10,389 nucleotides of DNA from assembly GCA_021823085.1 (NCBI GenBank), contig JAKAPG010000039.1:1-10389 (forward strand). Direction: 5' to 3'. This DNA is from Thermoplasmata archaeon. Lineage in GTDB: Archaea; Thermoplasmatota; Thermoplasmata; Lutacidiplasmatales; UBA184. A program made the position numbers and the translations under genes. Below the pieces are notes generated by a model that worked only from the letters and a program-made list of their open reading frames with translations, was not told where the DNA came from and searched no databases. Below, in pieces: positions 1-6,600 of this stretch (position 1 is its first letter; each line of letters opens with the position of its first letter).

Positions 1-72
1 GAGGAATCCCTTCCGGCTCTCGAACGAGCGCGTGAGGCCGTGGGTTTCGATCGCGGGCGTGCTATCCGTCAT
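1..72 (-). CDS. ABC transporter ATP-binding protein, N-terminal fragment (partial)
   Basis: An ATG on the minus strand at 72-70 opens 24 codons that run off the window edge. The peptide begins MTDSTPAIETHGLTRSF and continues with ESRKGFL. The pattern of a short polar lead followed by AIE-x-x-GLTRSF matches the first beta strand of ABC ATPases, where the consensus resembles 'aIev.gLtksFg'. Walker A and all later motifs lie outside the window, so the assignment rests on this short match alone. No clear Shine-Dalgarno site precedes the ATG. A TATA-like element at 109-118 would place a minus-strand transcript start near 88, giving a short leader. The gene diverges from the MOSC gene. ABC exporters of the ABC-2 or MacB/LolD type often begin this way, but the substrate cannot be told. 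Confidence 0.55.
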   Translation of the reverse strand, partial: MTDSTPAIETHGLTRSFESRKGFL

Positions 73-104
73 GTTCCGAGTGGAGGGGGCGGGGCCACGC
101 GACC

Positions 105-120
105 ACGGCTACAAATACTC
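105..120. promoter_or_regulatory. TATA-like element in the divergent ABC/MOSC promoter region
   Basis: The sequence CTACAAATACT at about 109-119 is the only AT-rich stretch in the 108-base gap between the two divergent starts (72 and 181). On the plus strand it would place transcription near 140, giving a leader of about 40 bases before the MOSC ATG. On the minus strand (AGTATTTGTAG) it would place transcription near 88. It may serve either gene or both. This is a pattern match only. Confidence 0.4.
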
Positions 121-180
121 ACTAGCGTACCGGCAAGGCGACGGAACGCTCCGAGGCGTGGCGTTCCGAGGCGGCAGAAC

Positions 181-714
181 ATGGCAGCGGAGGATCGGGC
201 GCGGCGCGGCCGGGTCAAGGCGCTCCATCGCAAGGCCGAGGTCCGCGGGGAGCACGGACTGCCGAAACCCGAGGTCGCCGAGGTCACGGTGGACCGGGCC
301 GGGATCGTCGGCGATTTCAACCGATACCGCCACGAGGAGCGCCGGGACGATCCGGACATGGCGGTGCTCCTCATCCCCCAGGAGACGCTCGATGAGTTGA
401 ATCGGGAAGGATGGCCGGTCCGCTCGGGGGACCTGGGCGAGAACATCACCACGGAGGGTCTCTCGTACGCGGCGTTCCAGCCCGGGACGCGAGTCCGGGT
501 AGGCGGCGCTCTGCTGGAGGTCTCGAAGGCGTGCGTACCCTGCGACAATCTCCACCTACTTCCCTACGTGGGCCGGCAGCGAGGACCGGAGTTCCTGAAG
601 ACCATGCTCGGTCGGCGGGGCTGGTTCGCCCGGGTCCTCCGGGAAGGTCGGGTCCACACTACGGACCCGATCGAGCTCGAAGTCGGAGGCTCGGCGCGGG
701 CCACCTCGCCCTAG
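181..714 (+). CDS. MOSC domain-containing protein
   Basis: This is a 177-residue single-domain MOSC protein. The family (MOCO sulfurase C-terminal domain) binds molybdenum-cofactor-related or sulfur-carrying ligands and includes YiiM-like proteins that act in sulfur transfer or detoxification of N-hydroxylated compounds. Visible hallmarks are SGDLGENIT at residues 82-90, the PGTRVRVGGALLEV strand-turn at 101-114, the Cys pair in KACVPCDNL (Cys118 and Cys121), and RGWFARVLREGRV at 146-158 before the final DPIELEV strand. The conserved family cysteine corresponds to one of the Cys118/Cys121 pair. I chose the ATG at 181 because the frame extends upstream to 40 only through low-complexity, Arg-rich, non-family sequence, and because GAGG at 168-171 lies 9 bases before it. 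No signal peptide is seen, so it is cytoplasmic. It converges with the minus-strand IS630-like gene across a 128-base gap. The family assignment is firm, but the substrate is unknown. Confidence 0.88.
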   Translation: MAAEDRARRGRVKALHRKAEVRGEHGLPKPEVAEVTVDRAGIVGDFNRYRHEERRDDPDMAVLLIPQETLDELNREGWPVRSGDLGENITTEGLSYAAFQPGTRVRVGGALLEVSKACVPCDNLHLLPYVGRQRGPEFLKTMLGRRGWFARVLREGRVHTTDPIELEVGGSARATSP

Positions 715-737
715 ACGAGTCCGATCTCACGGTACTC

Positions 738-768
738 GGGGCCTCGACGGCGCCCCTCCGAACGGGGC
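738..768 (+). terminator. Possible hairpin in the convergent intergenic region
   Basis: Two alternative 5-base stems share GCCCC at 752-756. It can pair with GGGGC at 738-742 (9-base loop) or with GGGGC at 764-768 (7-base loop). They lie just after the MOSC stop codon, between two convergent genes, where a terminator is expected. No T-rich tract follows, so archaeal-type termination here is uncertain. The rest of the gap at 715-842 shows nothing else except a 10-base palindrome (ACCCTAGGGT, 840-849) over the stop codon of the facing gene. Confidence 0.25.
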
Positions 769-842
769 CGCGCTTCGACCTCCCGACCGAGATCGGGGAT
801 TCGATGCGGTGGGCAAAGAGCCGGCCCTCAAGTCCCGTAACC

Positions 843-2108
843 CTAGGGTACGACGCTGGCCGATGCGGGTCGGCTTTGGAAGGCGACGGCGGGCGGCCCG
901 TCCGGGTCTCGGGGAGCGGCCCCGCCCGACCCCACCTCTGGGTAGCTCTCGGCAAAGCGAGGGCAAAGGGGGCCGTACTCGCAGGTGGGATCGGGGCAGC
1001 CGGCCCGGATCCCCTGGGGTGGACCGTCGGGCCGAACGGTTGTGTCGCCCCCCGCGGTGCCTCTCGCTCGGCCCGCTCTCTCGTGGGCGGAAGGAGGAGG
1101 GAGCGACACCGGGTCGGCCGACCAGACCCAGGCGATCGGGCGTGCCGGGGTTCGTCCCGCGAGCCGGGCCAAGGCGCGCGTGGCGCTCTCCACGGAAGGG
1201 AGGTTCCGCCACGGCGGTCGGGGGCGCGACGCTTCCGACAGGAGCCGCTGGATCGCGTCCACCCACTCGGTGGTCGCGCTATAGAGGCGAAGGGAACAGC
1301 GGGGATGGCTTCCCATCCACCGGCGAAGCGAGCGCTGGAGGACGGGATCCGCTCCGACGACGACCGCCAGGAGCCGGGCCGAAGGCGGTCCGGCGGCTTC
1401 CAGGTCCCGAAGGAAGATGAGGAGATCGCCGGCCGCCCCTCGGGCCGGTCGTCCCGGCCCGAGAAGATCCGTCGTCGCGGCCAGCATCTGAACGAAGTCC
1501 TCGGAGTCTTCGCTCCCCAGGATAAGGCGAAGATCGGCGGGTCCTGGAGTCACTGAGGGGGGGCGGGCCACGGGAGCGGCGTCCGCACGCCGTTCCGCAT
1601 CCAGGCGGAAGACCACGGCATTCAAGGGTGGTCGCACGAAGATCCCCTTCAGTTCGACCGACGGGGTCGACAGGCACGCTCTCGGCACGGAGAAGGGAGG
1701 CTTGGTGGACAGGGCCAGGCGGTGGCACACCCGGTAGACCTGCATCGGTTCGAGTTGCAGGGACCGCGCGATACCCCGAATCGTCCAAGGAAGTCCGGCG
1801 CGCTCTCCTACGGCTGCAAGGACCCGATCTTCCGTCCGCGACGACTGGATCGGCCGTTCCGCCGCGCGCGGCGCCGACCGCAGGACTCCGTCCAGGCCAT
1901 GAACCGCGAAACGCCGGCGCCAGAGGCCCACGGTCGCGGGCGAGAGGCCCAACTCCCGCGCGATGACCGAATTCGGAAGGCCATCGCCGGCCCGAAGGAC
2001 GATCGCCGCACGAACGGACCGACGCGGGAAGGCGGCGGGATCGGCTTTCCACGCCTCCAGTAGGCAATGCTCGCGCTCGGAAGGCGCTACCCGGGGCGCC
2101 TGTCGCAC
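843..2108 (-). CDS. IS630-family transposase-derived DNA-binding protein, catalytic site degraded (paralogue A)
   Basis: This 421-residue protein has the layout of an IS630 (Tc1/mariner-like) transposase. Residues 30-75 form the N-terminal helix-turn-helix (VIARELGLSPATVGLWRRRF). Residues 107-131 form a second helix-turn-helix. IFVRPPLNAVVFRLD (156-170) matches the family strand that carries the first catalytic Asp. LLIFLRDLE (229-237) matches the family 'EFxxFL' helix. LRRWMGSHPR (261-270) follows the second catalytic position, and RPIAWVW (323-329) matches the C-terminal 'PFvW' hallmark. By alignment to that consensus, Asp170 is kept, but the second acidic site reads Ala253 (Asp254 next to it) and the catalytic Glu reads Gln287. 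It is therefore probably nuclease-dead. About 90 residues beyond the hallmark form an extra tail with Cys371, Cys376 and Cys382. The start is GTG at 2108; an in-frame TAA lies 39 bases further upstream with no other ATG, GTG or TTG between. The frame is open throughout. It is divergent from its paralogue at 2451. A role as a domesticated regulator is inference. Confidence 0.72.
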   Translation of the reverse strand: MRQAPRVAPSEREHCLLEAWKADPAAFPRRSVRAAIVLRAGDGLPNSVIARELGLSPATVGLWRRRFAVHGLDGVLRSAPRAAERPIQSSRTEDRVLAAVGERAGLPWTIRGIARSLQLEPMQVYRVCHRLALSTKPPFSVPRACLSTPSVELKGIFVRPPLNAVVFRLDAERRADAAPVARPPSVTPGPADLRLILGSEDSEDFVQMLAATTDLLGPGRPARGAAGDLLIFLRDLEAAGPPSARLLAVVVGADPVLQRSLRRWMGSHPRCSLRLYSATTEWVDAIQRLLSEASRPRPPWRNLPSVESATRALARLAGRTPARPIAWVWSADPVSLPPPSAHERAGRARGTAGGDTTVRPDGPPQGIRAGCPDPTCEYGPLCPRFAESYPEVGSGGAAPRDPDGPPAVAFQSRPASASVVP

Positions 2109-2204
2109 AGTGAGCTGGACATGAACCGACGAACGGTCTCTCTTCTGTTATGTGCGGGTTCGGCTTTGAATAGGGTGTTCCGCAGCGGTATCTGGCATCG
2201 ATAT

Positions 2205-2216
2205 GCTATATATTGG
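2205..2216 (-). promoter_or_regulatory. TATA box, probably for paralogue A
   Basis: The minus strand reads CCAATATATAGC, the best TATA match in the window. It would place transcription near 2184, giving a leader of about 75 bases before the GTG at 2108. The element is nearly symmetrical, so it could also fire rightward. A weaker AT-rich alternative closer to the gene lies at about 2165-2175. Confidence 0.45.
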
Positions 2217-2327
2217 CACAAATATGTGGGATCGGACCCACGGTCCTGGGGGGTGGCGGAGGCATATGCGAGCGTTGCGCGACGTTGTGCACGCCGCCGT
2301 GCCGATGCCGGGAGTACGGGGTCCCGC

Positions 2328-2345
2328 GGTTCAAGAATTGGAACC
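2328..2345. promoter_or_regulatory. 18-base near-palindrome, possible operator
   Basis: GGTTCAAGAATTGGAACC has arms GGTTC/GAACC, extended by AA/TT with one bulged G. It sits in the spacer between two helix-turn-helix genes, about 106 bases before paralogue B. Binding by either protein is a guess. Confidence 0.3.
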
Positions 2346-2383
2346 GATATGAGTGCGATGAGGGCGTGTCAATTTCCCTCTCC

Positions 2384-2417
2384 GTAACATCTCCAAAATG
2401 CGAGATTATGATGTTAC
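2384..2417 (+). promoter_or_regulatory. Perfect 8-base inverted repeat flanking an AT-rich promoter core, upstream of paralogue B
   Basis: GTAACATC (2384-2391) and GATGTTAC (2410-2417) are exact reverse complements separated by 18 bases. The spacer holds the AT-rich CCAAAATG and GATTATG. If CCAAAATG (2393-2400) acts as the TATA element, transcription would begin near 2424, leaving a leader of about 27 bases before the GTG at 2451. A dimeric helix-turn-helix protein bound across both arms would cover that core, which is a typical autoregulation geometry. Confidence 0.4.
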
Positions 2418-2450
2418 ACACTGCCATCCCTAAAGAGGCCTCGTCTCACT

Positions 2451-3470
2451 GTGCCCAGCGTGCCGGCCGTCGCCCCCGTGGTGCTCAGCGCGGAGCAGAT
2501 GGTCCAGCTCCTTCACTGGAGCCGGGGAGGGTCTACCCCGTATCGGCTGGTCATCCGTGCGCAGATCGTTCTCCTCGCCTCGTACGGCCACTCCAACCGT
2601 AAGATCGCACGGTTGCTCCGCGTCCATCCCTTGACGGTCAGCCGTTGGCGATCGCGGTTCGAGCTGCTCGGGCTGGAAGGCATCTCCCGCGAGGCGCCTC
2701 GGTGTGGGTCCCCCCCTCCCCTCCCGTCCGAGACGCTACGGCGCGTGCTCGAGAAGACGCTCCGAGAACGGCCGCCCGGTCGACGCCACTGGTCGACCCG
2801 GTCGCTGGCCCAGGAGGTAGGGGTCAGCCATACGACGGTCCGTCGGATTTGGAAGGCGCACGGAATCCGACCCGGCGATTCGCGGGTCAAGGTACTGGCC
2901 GCCCGGTCCCCGTACCACCCGGTTCGGGTCGACCTCGCGGGGGTGTTCGCGAACCCCCCCCAGCGGGCCGTCGTTCTTTCCGTACGTCCGATCGGCGAGG
3001 GGGCGCGTCCCCCTGCCGGGAGCCACCCCGCTTCCGGGACACTTCTCGAAGATCATCCGCCGGCGGGTCGGGACTGGATGAAGGACCTGACCACCACGCT
3101 CGCGCTCTTGGAAAACCCCACCGCGCCGGGGGCCCGACGTCGACACCTTGAGCGAGAGTTCCTCTCCTTCCTGCGGGCCGTGGCCGAGCGGCGGCTGGAC
3201 GGGGACCGGATGGTGGTCGTCGCGGAGAGTGAGGGTCCGTCGATCTCTCCTTCTCTCGTCCGCTGGCTGAGTCGACACCCCGAGGTGTCCGCCCGCGTCG
3301 TTCAGGGGTCGGACGCGTTCCGCGAGACCCTGACCAACGTCGTCCGAGACCCGGGGACCGGCGCTCCCTGCCCCGAGAGCCTCCCGGGCTTTCAGAGCGC
3401 GGTGGTCCGCTGGAAGCGGGAGTCCCCGATGCTTCCGCGCCCGTTCGCGTGGCGGCCCGATACGGCCTGA
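2451..3470 (+). CDS. IS630-family transposase-derived DNA-binding protein, catalytic site degraded (paralogue B)
   Basis: This 339-residue protein has close to the usual length of an IS630 transposase. Residues 31-75 hold the first helix-turn-helix (RKIARLLRVHPLTVSRWRSR). Residues 112-141 hold the second (HWSTRSLAQEVGVSHTTVRR, then IWKAH). VFANPPQRAVVL (165-176) matches the strand leading to the first catalytic Asp, but the residue there is Arg179. DWMKDLTTTLALLE (208-221) resembles the family 'hdYkRHGTttLFaAl' block. HLEREFLSFL (232-241) and LVRWLSRHPEV (269-279) are also family-like. The second acidic position aligns with Glu259 and the catalytic Glu with Thr295. The end, LPRPFAWRPDTA, keeps the C-terminal hallmark. 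All three metal ligands are thus altered in a full-length, open frame. The GTG start is the first usable one after an in-frame TGA at 2409-2411; GAGG at 2435-2438 is a poorly spaced ribosome site. It is paralogous to and divergent from the gene ending at 843. Use as a regulator is inference. Confidence 0.75.
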   Translation: MPSVPAVAPVVLSAEQMVQLLHWSRGGSTPYRLVIRAQIVLLASYGHSNRKIARLLRVHPLTVSRWRSRFELLGLEGISREAPRCGSPPPLPSETLRRVLEKTLRERPPGRRHWSTRSLAQEVGVSHTTVRRIWKAHGIRPGDSRVKVLAARSPYHPVRVDLAGVFANPPQRAVVLSVRPIGEGARPPAGSHPASGTLLEDHPPAGRDWMKDLTTTLALLENPTAPGARRRHLEREFLSFLRAVAERRLDGDRMVVVAESEGPSISPSLVRWLSRHPEVSARVVQGSDAFRETLTNVVRDPGTGAPCPESLPGFQSAVVRWKRESPMLPRPFAWRPDTA

Positions 3471-3500
3471 CCCGGACCGGTCCCCGGCCGACCCCTCCTT

Positions 3501-3513
3501 CCCGGCTTCCGGG
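3501..3513 (+). terminator. Hairpin after paralogue B
   Basis: CCCGG-CTT-CCGGG forms a 5-base stem 30 bases after the stop codon of paralogue B. A 10-base palindrome, GGACCGGTCC, precedes it at 3474-3483. There is no strong T tract, so its role in termination is tentative. Confidence 0.3.
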
Positions 3514-3527
3514 GGGTTCCGGGTGCC

Positions 3528-3540
3528 CTACTCTAAACGG
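3528..3540 (+). promoter_or_regulatory. Weak TATA-like element upstream of the S53 peptidase
   Basis: CTACTCTAAACGG is the most TATA-like stretch between paralogue B and the S53 gene. It would place transcription near 3560 and give a leader of about 75 bases, which would include the hairpin at 3598-3617. The match is poor and other positions are possible. Confidence 0.25.
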
Positions 3541-3597
3541 TTACACCCTCGATTCGGGCGATTGAAACCCCCGCAATCAATGCCGATGACGGAACCG

Positions 3598-3621
3598 CGC
3601 CGAGGGGTTCCTCGGCGAGGT
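3598..3621 (+). promoter_or_regulatory. Leader hairpin abutting the ribosome binding site of the S53 gene
   Basis: CGCCGAGG (3598-3605), loop GGTT (3606-3609) and CCTCGGCG (3610-3617) form a perfect 8-base stem. Its last base is the first G of GAGGT (3617-3621), the likely ribosome binding site, 13 bases before the ATG at 3635. In an mRNA the stem would stack directly against the ribosome site. Confidence 0.5.
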
Positions 3622-3634
3622 TACCGGAACAAAT

Positions 3635-6600
3635 ATGAGAGCAAGCAGCGAGAGAAAGAATCGGTGGGCAGCGGTGCTCGTCATCGTGCTCGCGGTGGCC
3701 GGGTTTTCCATCGCGGGTGTGGTGGGGGTAGTGCTGCCTGCGTCGAATGGAGTTGCGACGAACGCCCCCGCGGCGGCGTCGGCGCCGACGGACTTTTCGG
3801 GAGGTCCGCTGGTCCCGCTCGTGGGGAGTACGGGATTCAGTCCGGGGCAATTGCCGGCCCAGTTGGGGGCGTATACCATCGCCGCCGACCCGTCGGCGAT
3901 GACGGCCACCTCGACCATGACGGTGTCCGTTTCCCTGAACCCGACGGGCGACCTGGCGACCTACGCGAACGAAGTCGCCAACCCGAACTCGCCCTACTAC
4001 CACCACTACCTCACGCCTCAGGGGGTCGCCAGCCAGTTCGGCGTGTCGGCCGCCAACTATAGGGGCCTCGTGTCGTACTTCACTGGCTTCGGCCTCTCGG
4101 TGACGCCGAGCGCGACGAGCCTCGGGCTCATGGTGTCGGGAAGCCCCGCCCAGATCGGCGCGGCGTTCCACTCCACGGTCCAGGCGTTCTCGGTGCAGTA
4201 CACGTCCGGGGGGGTCTGGAACCCGCTGTTCGGCAACGGCAGCGCCGCCACCAACTCGGTCTCGTCCCGCGTGTTCTACGCGGCGACGGGCGTGTCGTAC
4301 CTCCCGGCGGGCGTCAACGCCCTGGTCTCGGGCGTCAGCGGCCTCTCGGGCGGGATGGCGACGCCGAACGTCGCGATGCCCCTCGGGCTCGACCCGGCCA
4401 ACCTGATGACGAACCTGGTGAACACGACCTCCACCGGCTACCTGCCCCTGACGTCCATCCAAGGCATCGCGGGCGCGAACTTCACCTGGACTCCGGGCGA
4501 TCCGAGCAGCTTCATGTGCTACTTCTACGGAGTTGGCTGCTCGCCGTCCCAGTTCCTGTTCCCGAGCACGATGCACGTCCTCACGGGCGCGCAGAACCTC
4601 TGGAACGGAGCCAGCACGATCGACTCCCAGCCCGACCAGGGCCAGGGCGTCACGATCGCCGTGGTCGAGGTCGGGTGCGCGATCCCGTCGGACCTCGCCC
4701 AGTGGTCGGCGCAGACGTTCGGCAGCTCGAGCCAGCTGATGAACCGCCTGACGCAGGTCGCGATTAACGACCCGACGGCGTACTTCCCGAACACGAACCT
4801 CAACAACTGCGTCTTCAACGGGTTCATGTGGGGCTGGACGATCGAAACCGAGCTCGACATCGAGTACGCCGCGGCGATGGCGCCCCTCGCGCACATTGAC
4901 GTGATCGGGATGCCGAGCGCCTACTACTCGAGCATCGACAACACCTACCTCGACATCGCCCAGTACCTCGCGTCGGGTTCGTCCTGCGCGCTTTCGGGCA
5001 GCCCGGCGATCATCGTCGAAGGGCCGAGCCAGGGGGCGTGTTCGGTGACGATCACATCGAACTCGTACGGCTCCGGCGAGGCCTACGCGGCCTACGTCGG
5101 CAGTCCGATGTACCTCACCGTCGAAGACCAGAACCTGCACATCATGAACCTCGTCGGCGTGACGAACTTCTTCGCCTCGGGTGACTACTCGGGGGCGGCG
5201 TTCGGCGCGGCGACGAACTCGGGTATCCCGGCGGTCGCCGAGGGCTCCACCTCGGTCGGCGGCGGTCAACTGACCGCGGCCGGTGCGGGTGGGCAGGAGT
5301 TCCCGGTCACGGGTACGCAGACGTGCATGGGCTTCGTGTGGTTCAACTACTGCTTCGGGCAGTTGGCCTACGTCGCGCCCGCGGTGAGCATCGGCTCGTA
5401 CACCTACTGGGACTACGGCTTCGGCATCGGCGGGACCTACATGGGCATCGTCGGCGGAGGCTTCGGGCAGTCGATCTCGGAGCAGCAGCCGTGGTGGCAG
5501 AACGCGCTCGACACCTACTCGAGCGGCCAGAAGATGGACCCCGTGATCTCGGGCTCGGCGGCGTTCAACATGACCATCTACGCCTTCGGCTCGTGGTACT
5601 TCGACTACGGCGGCACCAGCTTCGCCACGCCGGTCGCGGCGGGCGAGTGGGCGCTGATCGAGGAGCAGGCGCTGACGGCGTTCAACACGGCCAAGATGGG
5701 CGACATCAACCCGCTGCTCTACGCGGCCCACAATGCCTACGAGGCGGGCGTCTCGAGCGTCTCGACTGACCCGTACGTCCCGATGCAGGACATCGGCTGG
5801 GGCTTCGACTGGGGTCCGATCAGCTCGTTCACGTGGTACTACTACAACCTGAGCATCAACTCGGAGTTGGGGGGCGTTTCCAGCCCGCCGATCCCGCAGT
5901 GGTTCCCGACCCTGTACAATCCCGCCGGTAACGGCTGGAACTACCTGCAGGGCCTCGGGATGCCGCTCGCGACCACGCTCGACAACGAGCTCATCGGCCA
6001 GGTACCGGCGGTCCAGCACGCGCTCGACAACGAGCCGTTCTCGGTCCTCGAGGTCACCTCTTCGGGAGGCCTCGTGCCGTTCACGACCCTCGTGGGCGGG
6101 ACGACGTATACGCTCCAGGTGGTCCTCGCCAATGGGCAGCCGGGCGGCTACTACACCGTCCAGGCCTACTCGGGCGGGACGGGCGTGAACGTCTACGGCG
6201 GCGGAACGGTGACGACGATCTCGACGGGCTCGAACGGTCAGTTCACGTACACGCCGGTCTACGCGGCGCCCCCTCTCGAGCCGACGAACGCGACGGAGTA
6301 CGGCTACTTCCTCGTGACGTCGGTCGCGGGCGGCGCGTCGCCGGACTGGAGCTTCCTCGCCTTCGCGGTCGGGCAGCCGAGCGCGACGGGGACTCTCTCG
6401 CTGTGCGTGACGGACGCCTACGGGGTTTGCCAGACCGCGGTCGCGGAGCAGACGATGTTCACGACGGTGACGTACACGGGCTTCTACCAGTTCGGCGCGC
6501 CCGCCTACGCGACGCTGAACGGCTTGCCCGTGGCGGGAGCGGTGCTCTGGCAGGTCGCGGTGGTGTCGGACTACGGGTTCCTCGACCCGACGCTCGCCCC

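Larger units (their letters stand above)
2109..2450. other. 342-base divergent intergenic region of the IS630-like pair
   Basis: This spacer is more AT-rich than the rest of the window. It contains a strong TATA-like run (2205-2216), a GTGGG/CCCAC hairpin (2226-2241), a GCATATGC palindrome (2263-2270), an 18-base near-palindrome (2328-2345) and an 8-base inverted repeat with an 18-base spacer (2384-2417). I see no convincing protein gene, tRNA or other RNA. A Cys-rich frame beginning at 2213 overlaps the downstream gene in another frame and looks spurious. I found no transposon end repeats or TA target duplications flanking the pair, so it is not an obvious intact insertion sequence. Confidence 0.6.
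2105..2454. repeat. 10-base inverted repeat over both divergent start codons
   Basis: GCACAGTGAG at 2105-2114 and CTCACTGTGC at 2445-2454 are exact reverse complements. Each spans the GTG start of one divergent IS630-like gene at the same internal offset (five bases of CTCAC, then T, then GTG, then C). Flanking bases do not extend the match. It may reflect descent of both genes from one ancestor, or a shared operator or translation-initiation signal. Confidence 0.6.

Noticed and set aside
840..849. Perfect 10-base palindrome ACCCTAGGGT over the stop codon of paralogue A
   Set aside because: It is short, with no partner site and no promoter context. Many such palindromes are expected by chance.
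411..1556. A 381-codon plus-strand frame overlapping the MOSC gene and paralogue A
   Set aside because: It is Arg/Gly/Ser low-complexity sequence, without domain signatures, spanning two genes that each have clear family matches in other frames.
2300..2350. A tRNA-like T-arm word (GCGGTTCAAG) in the spacer
   Set aside because: The flanking bases do not form a T stem, and I could not find an acceptor, D arm or anticodon arm around it.
2213..2602. A Cys-rich 129-codon plus-strand frame in the divergent spacer
   Set aside because: It overlaps the well-supported start of paralogue B in another frame. The cysteines are not in a recognisable metal-binding pattern, and no ribosome site precedes it.
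843..3470. An intact IS630 insertion sequence
   Set aside because: There are two divergent genes, no recognisable terminal inverted repeats or TA target duplications at the outer edges, and the catalytic residues are lost.
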